Source: Thamnaconus septentrionalis
Taxonomy: Eukaryota > Chordata > Actinopteri > Tetraodontiformes > Monacanthidae
Assembly: GCA_009823395.1 (NCBI GenBank)
Contig: CM020516.1
Location: 11,690,001-11,754,000 of the forward strand
Direction: 5' to 3'
Length of the DNA stretch: 64,000 nt
Shown in pieces: positions 21,801-34,962 of the stretch (within the stretch, counting starts at the first letter, position 1; every line of letters starts with the position of its first letter). The notes under the pieces were generated by a model. The model ran no database searches and was not told the origin of the DNA. It saw only the letters and a program-made list of their open reading frames with translations. Made by a program: the position numbers and the translations under genes.

Positions 21801-24800
21801 ATAAAATATATGGGAAAGAACATTCATGAGTATTTATTTGTCTTTATATTTGACACATTTTCAACAGTGCACCTGTATTTGCCACAAAAACGTCTGATCC
21901 AGATTAAATAAACAAATAATAATAAAAACACTTCTAGCTGCGTGCACCATGCAAGTTTATTGAGCTGTACTGTACTGTGCTGATCTGCAAAGAGTCTAAG
22001 GTACACAGTTAATTAAGAATATCCCTGCTGATGTCAGAGCCTGAGGAATTATTTCTGTGCCATCATCTAAAAAAAAACACTTAACTTGACAGCTAATAAG
22101 TTAAGCGGTTTCACAAAGGCAATCTTACCTGCATTTTTATTTTCTCTTATCAGCGGGTGTTTATGTTGCGTGTCCTGGATAACAAAAAGAGCAAATTTAT
22201 ACGGGTGCAATGAAAACTTCACTCATCACTATTTTTTTTTTTTTTTTCAAACTGTCTCATGCTCACCTGGCATAAGGCTGCAGGACTGTGCGACGCGGGT
22301 GAATTGGAAGAAGGAGGAATGCTCGAGGAAAGCTGGCAGCCTCTCAGGTCATCGGTGGTGTCAGGGTCGCAGCGGAAGGGCTGACGAACTTCGTGTGCGG
22401 ATTTGGTGCTCTGTGATGAGCCCACCTGCTGACAATGGAGCCGCACAGAATTTACTGAACTGCTTATGTCACTGGATTGGACCTTAGAAAACACAAACGC
22501 ACACAAGAAAACAAAAATGTAAATCAGTTAACGAATTCAGCACCTGCTGCCACATTGGTCATTATGTTTTCCTTGAAAGGTTTAGTAATGGGTATGTATT
22601 TAAAAAATAAAATAAAGCGCACCTTTTCTGATTCCAGTCTTGCTGATGACGCGTTGTCACTTCCTGAGTTAAAGAACGTAACCTTGGATGTGGTTACAGG
22701 TTTCTTCTTGATGTGCGAGTTCAGGGGCTGGTTGCTCAAATCCTTCATGAACGGAGGGGGTGTAGGGCAGGAGCTAGCCGGCAGCGCAGGCTCTGACCTC
22801 CTAGCTGACGCGTTGGTGACGTTAGCCGAGGGTGAGCAAGCTGACACGAGCTGCTGAGTGGACTGAGGACAGAGAGGGCTTTTGTTTTTTGGTGTGTAAA
22901 GGAGTTTATTTCCTGAAGAAATAACGCGAACCGGGCTCCTCGCTGAATACATCGATCCCAGAGGAAGTAGAGACCGAGGCAGTCCCTCAATGTGGAATAG
23001 ATCCGAGCTTTCAAGTGGAGACATTCTCCTCAGTGGCGGATGAGAAAGCTTGTTATGGACTTCAGAGAGCTTCATTGGAGTTTCCTGGAGAAAAGGTTTC
23101 AAGAGGGACATGAAATCAACTTCCTCCCCTTTCCGATAGAACAATGTGGCTCAAATACCCAGTCAGCAAGTCTATCTGGCCCATCCTGCCATAATCTTTA
23201 ACCACAGCAAGGACAGTCATGTTATGATCAATACATCTAGCTGCACACACACAAAATATAAAATATGTATATAATGGAAACCTAATATGAAATTCTGTAA
23301 AATGTCCTTGCATCGTCTTTCACACTAAGGCAGGAGTAGCCCAACACCAGCAAGTGAAACCTCTACAGAGGACATCGCCATGTACGATAACATCTGGCTA
23401 TGCCTCCCTTCCATTTTTGGACAGAAAGACCTCTGCTTAGTGTGACTGTGACTCCTCTGGCCAGAAATATTGAAACTTGACAGACTTGTTGCAACTTCAA
23501 ATTGTTTGTTGCATCTCTCCCACGTTTTGATCTTTTTTTTGCCCATGCAGCACAAGGTACAAACGGAATTCAGTGATTCAGCGCTTCAAGAAGCCTCAAG
23601 ACGTGGTTTAAGTGACGGAATGTCGGAACTATGAAGCACCCTGTCTGTCTTGCAAGAAAGCAATACCTTCAAACTGGATCTCGAGGCAGGGTTGTTTTTT
23701 TTTTTTTTTTTTTTTTGACAATTTGTGTATGTTACAGCAACAGCAACTGTTCTCATGAGCTTTTGGGTGTGAGATATCAACAGAAAGACCACAGTTACCA
23801 AATAAAGCTGCGAGATGGGATACAATGCCCCTGTCCTGTTGTTGTAAGTTGCTGGGTGGAAGAAATGATAAGACTATGAAGATCTCAGAAAGGATTCATG
23901 CAGTTTAACTTGTATCAGTTTATGAGTGCTACAAAGTAAAACAAATGTTGGCGCGGCACTGATAGCGTCGCATGCACCCTCCGCCCTTCTTTATGACCGT
24001 CACTAAACATTTCTGCAATAAACAATGATCAGCAAAAAAATGGTGCAGTCACTTCAATAAACCAACATTTATGTTGGAATTTCTTTTGTCATAGAAATAA
24101 TGAGCAACATAATTCTGACGCTTGCACTGCAACAAACAGCTCAGATCAGCTGTTGTCATCCAGAGAAATTACAGACAATGGATGCAACCTTTTGCCCTTT
24201 ATAGTCGAGCTTCTTCGTACCCGGTTTTCACTCTCAGAACACGTCCAAAAGAACACTGGCTCGTTACACAAATCAGAGAAAAGGCACACGAGAACCTCTG
24301 ACACTTTCACTTACCTTTATTTTTTGGTACAAAGCATACTAAAGCGGTTCTGTTGACAATCAAACGAAAGAACACAGTTCATCTTAATCCCGAAGAGAGT
24401 ATTATGAGTAAACAGACACTTGCTGGCTTGACTTGGTAAAATAAATATTCAGAAAACTAGCTTTCACATGGTCGCCAAAACAAGGGACACGCCTGCTACG
24501 TAAGGTGTAGCGATTGGCTTTCAAACTAGATCGTCACAAAGATACTAAACAGAGCCTCACATGTTACAATAAAGAGATAGTTTGTTGATTCAGGCAACCG
24601 TTTTAATTAATGGACGTAAGTTGTGGTCACACAAATGAAACAAACGGCAGCGTTAGCAACGCAACCTAGTTAGCCATTAGCAATGCTAGCAAAGACAGCC
24701 AAACAACCTAGCTTTACGCTTACGCTTACGAAATAGTCATACGTCATACCAGGTGCGATCACAAAGTTTTGGTACATATGTCAAAAGTGTGAGTCAATAA

Positions 24801-25052
24801 CCTCGTGGTTAGAATTTATTTTAAGAGTACATATGCCACTCGCCCATTTCGTATCTTCAACAGCAACACAAAGCTAGCAAGCGGATGTTTCAGGAAGTAG
24901 CGCGTTTTGCTCGGCAGCTTAGGCTCTCATACCTGCGCGATGGAGTCCGAGTGGCGTTTGTAGTTCTTGTCAGCGAAAGCACCCTTGACTTTTTCATCTG
25001 GAAGACCAGGTAGGCTGTCAGTGACGAGGGAAAGTGACAGTACAGAAAACAT
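15806..25052 (-). CDS. slf2: SMC5-SMC6 complex localization factor 2 (FAM178A), complete, 19 coding exons
   Basis: With SLF1 and RAD18, SLF2 brings SMC5/6 to damaged DNA. Coding exons, 5' to 3': 25052-24933, 23084-22623, 22482-22267, 22174-22129, 21796-20406, 20011-19938, 19849-19736, 19652-19485, 18904-18799, 18666-18579, 18503-18362, 18265-18181, 18070-17894, 17551-17457, 17340-17253, 17215-17060, 16763-16677, 16382-16314, 16216-15806. They sum to 4095 nt (1364 aa plus stop; human 1173). The first 745 residues are low-complexity, rich in Ser, Lys and acidic runs, mostly from the 1391-nt exon. The conserved C-terminal domain follows, with [70 protein letters not shown] and [16 protein letters not shown], each with a clear human counterpart. 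Residues 1242-1364 form an acidic tail absent from human SLF2. The start ATG at 25052 is the first in a frame with a stop just upstream and joins exon 2 in phase, but the N-terminus does not resemble mammals and is the least certain part. Confidence 0.9.
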
Positions 25053-25116
25053 TCAGCAACCAAGCACCCAAATCATCACTCCCGCGTCCTCGCTGAATCT
25101 CATGTCATTGCGAATT

Positions 25117-25135
25117 GCATTGTGGGACTTAGAGT
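25117..25135 (-). promoter_or_regulatory. slf2: ZNF143/Staf-like element at the slf2 5' end
   Basis: On the minus strand the bases ACTCTAAGTCCCACAATGC agree at about 15 of 19 positions with the ACTACAATTCCCAGAATGC consensus bound by ZNF143/THAP11, a common core-promoter element of housekeeping genes. It lies about 65-80 bp upstream of the proposed slf2 start codon. Confidence 0.5.
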
Positions 25136-26640
25136 CCAAATAATGTTTCCATGGGTAAAGGGACATACAACAGAAATTTAACAGGCTTACCCTTAAAATT
25201 AAGTTTTCTTCTTCTTCTAATTCGATTTAGATTTTTGGATACATACTTAACCTCTATAATAATTTATTGTTTAAAGCAGTGACGTACTTTATAGACATAG
25301 ATGTAAATGTCTTTTATATGGGTCACTTCTGGTGGCTGAGGAAGGCTCTAAATGGAATACATTAAAGAATTAATGAACAACAATTGCATTAAGTCCATTT
25401 GTTACTGTCAAGAAGGTCCTCAAATATTTTTCTCACAAATCGGATTTATTGTATGACTGTAGCTGTGCTTGTTAGTTAACGTCTGACAGGTTTGCTTGAG
25501 AAATTAAAATGCTAAACCTTTTGTTTATCCATATATAACCACAGACTTTGGAGAGCATTAATTCAGCAGACATTGGATTAGTTGTGGTCTGATAGTTTTA
25601 ATGGAATCAACATAATCTCTGCAGTAAGAACGGAAGGCACAAAGAAATGTATCATATCAAGACATAAAAAGGCAAACATGCACAGAAACATAGACAACAG
25701 TTCATTTAGACCTGTGAAACTATTTCATTCTGCTTTGTGAAAACAGGGGATAAGCCAAATAATTTGTTACACCACTGACAGAAAATACATTTATTTTAAG
25801 AAATGGTACACTTGGCAAACACCATTGATAGCAGGATGAAGAACCCTTTTTGCTCTCAAAGGGATCACAAAAGTCAAGTTTTTAGCAGAGGAATGCAACA
25901 GTTCAATATTTTTAAAATGGATAATTAGATATCCAACTTGCAGCGGTCCCCACTCTCAGAAATCCCTAAAGTTATTATTACATTACGTATATATTACATA
26001 TAACAAAATATTATATATAACAAAATACCACCAGATCAAGACTGGTGGTATAATATTTGCACTTATTGCATATGTGTCAAGCATTTTAGTTAGCTTGCTT
26101 ACCTAGTACACATAAGGTCACATGAAGATACTGGATTTATCAGCAGCACAAAATGCAAACTGTTTTTGCAAATATGTGCGGTACAGTGATGACAGGAAGG
26201 ATTTCTCTGGCTTTTAACGGACCTAGTTATAAGTTCCTGACACTGACAAAAAAGAAATTTAATTTATTTTGACGCAAGTGATGCTGTTGTACTAATTAAA
26301 TTGCTTCTTCTTTAAATATTCAAGTAAACAGATGATACACGTTAATAATAAATTATATGATATGATGTCTATCAGCTGAGAGACATAACTATATACATAT
26401 ATATATGTATATATGTTAATGAAACATTTCTTGCCACAAGACACACAAATCTCTTTAGAGCTTTGGTTAAAGCAGTGCTACAAATATTCCAATTTCCTGG
26501 GGTTTTGGGCCCGTCTTCAACTGTGATCTGCATTAGATTGAACGTGTTCTGACTCAAAATTAACTTGGCCTAAGGGGAATGCTAATCTGAGAGTGGCTGT
26601 TGCCAGCAGCACTTTGTCATGTGCTCAGGCAGCGGCTTTC
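25136..26640. other. slf2 upstream DNA and pgam1 3' UTR
   Basis: No exon is supported. The right part (about 25.77-26.64 kb) is probably the pgam1 3' UTR, ending near the AATAAA candidate at 25790-25795 (minus strand). A perfect AT palindrome (ATATACATATATATATGTAT plus AT) sits at 26391-26412. Confidence 0.5.
25790..25795 (-). promoter_or_regulatory. pgam1: candidate poly(A) signal of pgam1
   Basis: TTTATT on the plus strand gives AATAAA on the minus strand, about 850 nt past the pgam1 stop. This spacing fits a typical vertebrate pgam1 3' UTR. Another AT-rich candidate lies near 26265. Confidence 0.4.
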
Positions 26641-26642
26641 GT

Positions 26643-28945
26643 CTACTTCTTGGCCTTTCCTTGAGCTGCCACAGCCTCCATGGCTTTGCGCACGGTTTCC
26701 TCGTCTCCAAGGAACTGCCTCTCCCTCACTGGCTTGAGGTTCTCGTCCAGCTCGTACAGAACGGGGATTCCTGTTGGCAGGTTCAGCTCCATGATGTCTT
26801 CGTCGGACATTCCTGCAGGGGGCGGCAAATGTGTGTGAAAAGAAAAATGAAGTCAGGCAGTTTGCAGGTTGATTTTCAGTTTAAGCAAATTATCAGCACA
26901 AGAGAAATGGAGCAGTTCTGCTGTGTGTAGTCACTATATGTTAATATTTATAACATTTGACACCATTTCACAGAGTTAAAGTAAAAATTCTAGGAACACA
27001 AATTAAAAGAATCAACATCACCATGTTTGGATTACAACCGTTTATTTTCTGAGACTATTTCTTAATTTCTATATAGAATGAAGATGTCTGGGACGCTGAG
27101 CCTGAGTGACAATAACCAAACTGGGGTCAAGTTCGACTCACCCTCCAAGTGCTTCACAATGCCTCTCAGACTATTCCCATGGGCGGCAATGAGCACCCGC
27201 TTTCCCCGTTTGATCTGCGGGGCGATCACTTCGTTCCAGAACGGCAGGGCACGGGCAATCGTGTCTTTAAGGCTCTCACAGCTTGGGAGCTGCTCCTGGG
27301 TCAGGTCGGCATAGCGGCGGTCCTGCAGGAGAGACAAATACAAGTCGGTCTGCATTCACACACATAAAAACACACAGTGATCATGCATTTACGGTATTGT
27401 GCAGGCCAGAGTAAATGGGCCAAGTCCGGATACACACGATAGAATATAGATATAGATATATAAGGTCTACATGGACAATTATTTCCTACTCCGACTGACC
27501 TTTGAACCCAACCCTGGCAGAGTTTGCTGTCAGTCATATATTAACTCACAATGTACAAAGTATTGGGTTGCACTGGTGAAAGCAGATGCTCTAAATAGTA
27601 GAAGGTGACAACTCCAACTTTTTTATGGCTTAAAATTCCCATATTACACAAAACGATCTTTATCTGTGTGTTTTCAAATAATAATCCGGGCGTCCAGCCT
27701 GTCAGTGAACAAGCAGTTCTGGATAAGCCTTGTCTGTCATGTGTGCAGGAGGTGGCTGTAAACACAGGGCTAAAATACCAAATGCTGTTTTCTAGAAATC
27801 TAGTGAGTTTTTGGATAAATAATAATGCGCTGCAGAGTGATAATTATGTTGGACAGTATTTCTCGCACATTACACCGAATTCACCAATTCCCTTCATTCA
27901 CTGAGCCACGGCTCAGATCACGCTTTGTCATCACCTCTCTTTCGGAGTCTTTGTGCAGACGGTTGGGCAAGATGTACACTGGGCTTCACTGCCCCCAGAA
28001 GAACAAAGCTCTGAAGTAGTGCAGCGCACGGATTGCAGATATCCTATCTTACCTTGCCGATGATAGCGTAGTAGTCGTGGTCGGCAAGCATGGGAGGGGG
28101 AGGTATGTCGAACGAGCGCCTCCAGACCTTGACTTGAGCCTCTCCGTGCTTGGCAGCCGTCTCAGCCTTGTTTAACCCGGTCAGGCCTCCGTAGTGACGC
28201 TCGTTGAGTCGCCACGTGCGATGCACTGGCACCCACATCTGGTCGATGCTATCCAAGACCAGCCACAGTGTCCTGATGGCTCGTTTCAGTACGGACGTGT
28301 AGCAAATGTCGAACTGAAAGCCGGCATCTGTGAAAGGTGGCAGACCCATGCGTTTAAAAACCCTGGCTGCAAGGTGTTCCACTTTTATGCACCCACAAAA
28401 AAATCTGCTGCAAATACAACAAATTAGGAAGCTGATGTGAAAAGGAGACTTAAAGATGAGTTTACTATGGTTATTGCAAAAGACTTGATTACAGTGATCC
28501 CACCAAATGTATGTGTATGAAATATGATATATTCAGTATCATACATGAATGAAATACATTTAAAACATTAAAACGAATTTTCCATAACTTGTATTTAAAA
28601 ACTTCCAAGTTGAGTCTCAAAGCCTTAACATATGAGAGGTTGTTTTAAACAACTATGATAGCTTGTAACACGTGAGAGCCGGCATAAAAATGCATCTTGT
28701 TCCTACATGTTCTTAGGGGTGGAGAACATCTGGATACCTGGTCCAGAGGCTCTTATGCAACCGCAGCAGTGCGTTTGTTTCCACACATTACTGGGGTCCG
28801 CCTCACCTTTTAGAGCCTGGCCGCCTCTCCTCGCCTCGCTCTCCCCTGTCTCGCTCAGATCAGCATCGAACCAGCCGCAGAACCGGTTCTCCTGGTTCCA
28901 ATTGCTCTCTCCGTGGCGAATCAGCACCAACTTGTAGGTAACCAT
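26643..28945 (-). CDS. pgam1: phosphoglycerate mutase 1, complete, 4 exons
   Basis: PGAM1 interconverts 3- and 2-phosphoglycerate in glycolysis, using 2,3-bisphosphoglycerate as cofactor; it is a cytosolic dimer. Exons, 5' to 3': 28945-28807, 28327-28053, 27322-27142, 26812-26643, giving 765 nt and 254 aa, the exact family length. The catalytic motif [12 protein letters not shown] places the phospho-acceptor histidine at residue 11. The second active-site histidine is in [17 protein letters not shown], near residue 187. Other family blocks are [20 protein letters not shown] and [17 protein letters not shown]. The C-terminus [18 protein letters not shown] matches vertebrate PGAM1. All junctions are consensus GT-AG and in phase. 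The protein shares some residues with muscle PGAM2 ([29 protein letters not shown]), but the final KAKK and the 10q24-like neighbourhood favour pgam1. I cannot say whether it is a pgam1a or pgam1b duplicate. Confidence 0.95.
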
Positions 28946-28959
28946 GTCTCGGGTTTAGT

Positions 28960-29250
28960 GGGGATGACACCAGAATGGTAAAACTACTTCCAAAGTGTGT
29001 GAATCGCGACGTCCCACCGTCAGGGCAGAGCACGGAAGCGTTAAATTGTGGAGAAGCGCTTTTATTCCGTTCATTGGGCCCCCCCATCCGCTTCCGGGTG
29101 CTCGGAGCCAATAAGATTCTGCAAAGGCGCGCGTCACTTCTTTTTCCGCCAATGAGAGCGAAGGGCGTTAACAGCGCAGAGGGGATGACCTTCACTCTGC
29201 ACACTGACGCCAAGTTTAGTTTACATTACCTCTACGGCAGCGGCATATTT
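28960..29250 (-). promoter_or_regulatory. pgam1: putative pgam1 promoter
   Basis: GC-rich DNA upstream of the pgam1 ATG. Three CCAAT-type motifs are visible: ATTGG at 29073-29077, CCAAT at 29107-29111 and CCAAT at about 29149-29153. The transcription start is not determinable by eye. Confidence 0.4.
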
Positions 29251-29563
29251 CGCCACCGATAAACGAGGAACGCAGTTGTGAAAGTGTCCACGCAAGCATG
29301 GCAGACCTGTGACCAAGAGAAATCTGAGCGGATAAGTTTTATTGGTAACTGACACGAACCCCACATTGTCCAATCGTATTGTTATAATCTAGTCTCAGAC
29401 TCAGTTTTCGTATTTTTAAAAGGTCTTTGTTACTGCGGCCACACAGCCAGCTGTGCGCATTTTTCAAGCTGTAATTATTTTTTATTTTTATACTTGTTGA
29501 CACCCTGCTGTTTTTTTTTATCCTCGCTACACATCTACACATTTGCAGCTACCGTTTCCATGC

Positions 29564-29625
<62 letters not shown>

Positions 29626-32600
29626 TTCCACTTGCAATCTCACTGATAGACATGACATTTTCCCTTTCCTTTTTAGTTTCAGTATAATGACGCAAAGTAC
29701 CCTCCATTAAGACCTTTTCCCACCCCCTTGTGGGCCTTTTCAAGAACTACAGCAAGTCACTTTATGTCACTTTGCCAAGTTAACTTGACAAAAAAATGTT
29801 GTATTGTAATTGCTGTTTAATATCAGTAAGATGCATACAGATATTTATGTGATATGATGGCTTGGCATCATAAATATTATATTGATATTTTATTTCTGCC
29901 TTAATTTACTTTATTGTGATTATCAAAACAATATAGCAATAAATAATGATATAGTGCTGTATTATTCAGTGGTAATAAAAGTATCGTAGTCGTGGTAAAA
30001 GTGATGATGCTCAAAGCCATGTGGGCTGATTGAGGCACATTCTCCATCTGCTGATGTTGGCAGTCGTGATTTGCTAAACTTCATAAAAACAACTTTTTCC
30101 CACCCAAAACTGAGCTGAACGGAAAGTGATGATCTCTCCTAACTCATAGACACTTGCCTGATGAGCTAAAAAATAAATAAACCAACAACAAAATCACTGT
30201 AGTTGAAAACCTGTTGCAAAGCTTCTCTTACATGCCCACATGAATGCCAGACAGGAAAATAATTAATTCATCGACTTCCACCCAGTGACTAAAAAAATCC
30301 CTCCTCCTTCATTGCCTCACATTTTCCCAAACTCATTTACTTTCTAACACACATTTTTTCAGAAGATTAGCAGAATGAATAAAAGGGTTCAGTATTTTTA
30401 AAGCTCTATTAAAAGCATCATTCCCCACCACTGGCGGTCTTTGCGCTTACACAACACATAATGCATTGCCCATGGAGAGAGGAAAGCTGCTGGAACAAGA
30501 ATGAGGCGTAGAAGCCCGGTCACCATGTTTAGAACTGTAAGCAAGTGACCGTAGCAAACTGCAGCTGTGACACACCCCAAAACACAGAGCGCCAATTCAT
30601 GTCTTACACAGACAGGAAGTGTCAATTTTAGATTCCTTCCCCATTCTGCCCTTTTCTTTTTTCCTTGTCCATTCACTTGTTTTGTTTATCCTGCCGCTCT
30701 TTTTTTTTTTTTGCCAGTCCTTCTTACGCTCTCCTTCGAAATGGAATGTGCGTCTCAGCAGTATGAGAGTGTGGTTAACGGGGCGCTCCCATGCCTGGCT
30801 TTTTCACGTTACATGTGGTCTCCCAGAAATGAAGCTGGGTGAAAAACAAGGAAAAAACAGGTAGACAGACTCCAGCGGGTGGAGCTAGCGACACTGATTC
30901 TGGTTTGGCTGAGGAAGATGGGGTTCTTTCAGCTCTGAACAGCTGCTGAGTGGATTCTAACATGGCATGTTCACACACCTGGTATGACAGTCCAACAAAA
31001 ACATAGTAGCTGATGTCCACATCAGGACTGCGATCACACTTTACAAACAAACACCAAGCATGTCCTTAAAACACATCATATTATTGTGACGCTGGGTGAG
31101 TAATAAGTGATCTGTGCTTCAACAAAAATGTTGACATTGAGTTTACCTACCAAAGTCACTAAGGCTTTTAGAAGCATTATGAATTGAATGCTGCATCTGC
31201 CTACTCATCTGCAGTGGTGGTACAACTACAAGTACAAAATCTCATAAACACGTCCAATACGGTACAATATAAAAATCCTGTATTATTTGGGTTTTGTAAA
31301 AATATTGGCAGATGGCTACAAATTAATGTTGCAATTATGAAAAAAATCCAGACTTTACTAATTTGAATGATAGTTCTTGAAAATTATGATTTAGACAAAG
31401 AGCTAAATTTACCAATTTCTCTGTGAGGTTTTGTTTTTAATTTTTCTTTTTAAAATGATGATTGTTCCAGAGCGCTCCACCTGATTCTGGGGTGGATGAT
31501 AAAGATCTGAAAATCAGTATCAGCACTTTTAAAATGCAAACAAAGAAAATGGTTACTTTGATTATTTCAAGGAAAGAGGAACGCTACCCTGAAAGTTACA
31601 GTCCGTGACTAACAACAGCCTCGCTGCTGTCATCTGTTTGGACAGAACACAATTTTAGGTTTCCTGTTAAGGAACTTGCAATTATTTTTGCTCGCTGACA
31701 TCAGCTCATTGCCACAGCGTGCATGATGCTATTTGCTTTAGAAAAGTGCCAGGGGATGCTTTTGAAAGGTCCATGATAAACATCTGAAATTTCTTCAACA
31801 CACATGCCTCGTTTTACAGCTAAGTACACCTCCGCTGATGGTTCGTAGACGTGTCTCACTCAATGTAGTTTCTTTTGTGCGCCGATCGAGTTCATCTTCA
31901 AACCTGAGGTGACAAGAGTTTCTTGCGCGATAAAGTTTTAAATCAAAACAATGTGGCTAGCGCACGGATTGTGTTCACCTATGACATCACTGCAGCGACC
32001 AGGAAGCCTGTCGATGTGTCATGCGCCAAAAGGACTTTCCAGCAAATGTGTGTGCAGGATCTTTTTTTTTTTTCGCGAGCTGCCAGCACTCCCCCCGTGG
32101 CTCGTCAGCCACTGGAATAGCCAAGCGATTCGAAATCGGACTGAACCCCAGCCTCGTTGTTTATGGGGCCCGCAGGGCCCGACGTGTCCCCGCCTCCATC
32201 TGGTTGTGCACAACAGAGTGTTTCCTCAGGAGTCGACACGTGGACAGGACAACACTCTGACGGTGGAGGAGCCTGGGTGGTGGTGGTGCTGGGGAGTGGA
32301 GGGCCGGGGAGGTGGCTGCTTCCCTCTGCTGGAAGTGTTAGAATTATATCCGGTGCCGCAGCTGGTAAACATTAACCCTTCCGCTCCCTTCCTCTTCCTC
32401 ACAGATGTCGCTTCTACACATTGTATTGTGCTTTTTGCATAGGTAGAAAGGCCACTTTCATCAGTTTTTTTTTTACCTTTGAAAGGAAAACCATTTGGCA
32501 TGTTGCGACTGCTTTTAAAATCTCTTTGCTGCCAAATCTCAAGAATGATCAAAGATTCCAAAACAAGCTTTAAAAATTGAGCGCCATCTCAGAAGTGGGT

Positions 32601-33380
32601 ACTCAGTCAGCTGGTGTCAGGCCTCCGCCCTATAGTGAGCAAAAGTGCCACTGCGATCTTTTCCCGTTAATTGCACAGCTGTTCACACAAGGAGCCCGGC
32701 GCTTTTTTCTCCTGACTCCGTGAAGACGACGGAAACAAAACGAGACGTTGAATCATCTTGAACCTTGTGTCATTTTCATTGGCTGAACATAAAACACACC
32801 TCCAGAGCCCTTACATACTGTTCCGGTAAGACCAAGCCTCCTTGCAAACCCCCCCCCCCCGCACACACACGCACACACACATGCACGTATATGCACTAAT
32901 GTGCATCCGCACTTTCCCCAAAGGGGCTGTGCAACTCTCCTGCAACACAAAACACTCACTTCACCACAGAATTTCTGACCCAGGCCCCATTTGATTCTGT
33001 CTAATCAGAGCTTTCATTGCAAAAAACAAAAAACAAAAAACAAAAAATGAATGCATTTTCTGAAACTGAGCACCCTGTTGTCTCTCAGATACACAAAAGG
33101 TCTGGGAATCCATGCTTTTCATGTGGCAAATAGCTCAGCTTGTAAATGATGCTAACCCGAACCCCGCTGATTGGCCACAGCTTTTATCTCCCAACAGGAA
33201 GTTCTTGAGTGCTTCCGTCACCGGGCTATCTAAAATCTGTGTTTCATTTGGGAGAAGACACCAAAGGCGAAACATGTAAGCAACACCCAACCTTCCCTTA
33301 GAAAAATGAAACAAATAAGAAAATTAACATTTTGTTAATGCAGCTTGTCTAAATGCCTCTCCATAGCAAAACATCACGAC
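29251..33380. other. gene-poor interval between pgam1 and marveld1
   Basis: About 4.1 kb with no supported exon on either strand. It holds a (CAT)n tract (29567-29625), several A/T runs, an (AAAAAC)n-like patch at about 33020-33046 and a poly-C/CA patch (about 32851-32880). Open frames such as 30398-30676 on the minus strand lack recognisable similarity. Confidence 0.5.
29567..29625. repeat. (CAT)n trinucleotide microsatellite
   Basis: About 19-20 pure ATC/CAT units upstream of pgam1. On the minus strand it produces a run of aspartates inside a spurious reading frame. Confidence 0.95.
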
Positions 33381-33403
33381 TAAGTGAAAAGATCGTACTG
33401 GCT

Positions 33404-33409
33404 TTTATT
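33404..33409 (-). promoter_or_regulatory. marveld1: candidate poly(A) signal of marveld1
   Basis: TTTATT on the plus strand gives AATAAA on the minus strand, 1.06 kb past the marveld1 stop codon. The intervening AT-rich sequence (33410-34470) would be the 3' UTR. Confidence 0.4.
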
Positions 33410-34470
33410 TATAGGCTTTCGGGACCTTGGCCTTACATAAGGGCAATATTTTTGTTCAGCATATAAAATGTAGCACCAATCTCGGTTTTTTTTTTTGTCA
33501 CAATCTTGTTCAGCGTGAGACAATCTGGCAGAGAGCACTGATGATAAACCAGAGTCAGACAAAACAAAGAGGAGATAAAATGTTTTAGTCCGTCAGTAAC
33601 TGCACAGCTTGGATTGGCGTCGTAGAAAAACATAGAAATATCTCAGTAAAAAAGTCTTAAAAATAATTGTAAAATAAACTATGAAAAAAATCTCTGTTTT
33701 TCATGAGACATTTTACAGGATGATGTTTGGTACCAACAAAAATCTACACATGAAAACACAAGGAAAAGAGATCTTATACCACTTATAGCACTCTGTCTAC
33801 TCCATTAAGAAATATGGTGATGAGCCAATGCTGCAGAAAAACAAACTTTAGAGGCCTTGTCTGAAAGGACCCATATTACACCAACTATGACTCCAAAAAG
33901 TGTATTTTTCCATTCTGGGCTTCAGTGGGGCAACTTTGCACTATTAATTTTAAAAATATAAACTCATTTTGAGGAGGACGAAATGAAGTTGAGGGAAAAA
34001 TCCCTGGGTAGGGGAAGTCTTTCTAACTTTTGTTCGGTATTGGCCATCTGTGACGTCACAAAGAGGTCTTTTGGCACATACTTTGGACAAGAGAAAGCAC
34101 ATGAAGAATAACATTACTAATTTCTGGAAATAGAGACACATGGTGTTGGTAAAAACGTTGTTAAAGTTACATTTTGCATAATATGGGACCTTTATTGACA
34201 ACTGCACTGCCTGTGCTTTGATTTAAAAGCACAACACCTCACTTTTTAAAAATCCCTCTGACTTTGACTCCAACCCAGAACTGATCTGCACCAGAACCTT
34301 GTTGTGCTCACAAGCTTGACAGTCACTTTAGAAGGGGGTTTAATTACCTGTCATTAAAAAAAGAAAAAAAAAAAAAAGCTGTTTACAGTGTACTTAACTG
34401 TTCCTCATCTTGTTGTGGATGCACCCCCTCCCCAAACTCGCCTCAGCCTCCTCCAACCGCCCCCCCTCCA

Positions 34471-34962
34471 TCAGAAGACCGTCTGCTCCCCGCGACACTT
34501 CCTGCACGCGCCGTAGATGACCGACACGAGGTACGACAGGCAGCAGAGGCACGCGAACACGGCGGCCGTCATGAAGACCTTGTAGTAGCAGGCGTGCATG
34601 TAGAGCTCCAGGTTGCAGAAGGAGTTGCGGTCCGTCTTGTAGCTCATGATCCCGATGACCGGCACGTAGAGCACGGCGGCGGCCACGTCGTGCGCCAGGT
34701 TGGTGCACAGCCAGCGCTCGCCGCCGAGCAGCGGCACCAGGTCCTGCTTGTCCAGCAGCGTGAGGAAGAAGAGGGCGAGGGTGAGGAGCCAGAAGAGCAC
34801 CGCCACGAACAGGGCGAAGTGGATCGAGCCCTCGTACTTGTTGGCGGCGATGGTGACCCACAGGCCGGCGCCGAACGCGATCTGCAGGATCCGCGCGATC
34901 CCCGGGAAACTCCTGAGGAACTTGAGGATGTTCTCCCTCACCTGAGACTGGGCCGGTTCGCC

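Noticed and set aside
29549..29743. Frame with a polyaspartate run
   Set aside because: It is produced by the (CAT)n repeat; there is no other coding evidence.
30398..30676. 92-residue minus-strand frame with hydrophobic segments
   Set aside because: No family similarity, no splice context and no neighbour suggests a gene here.
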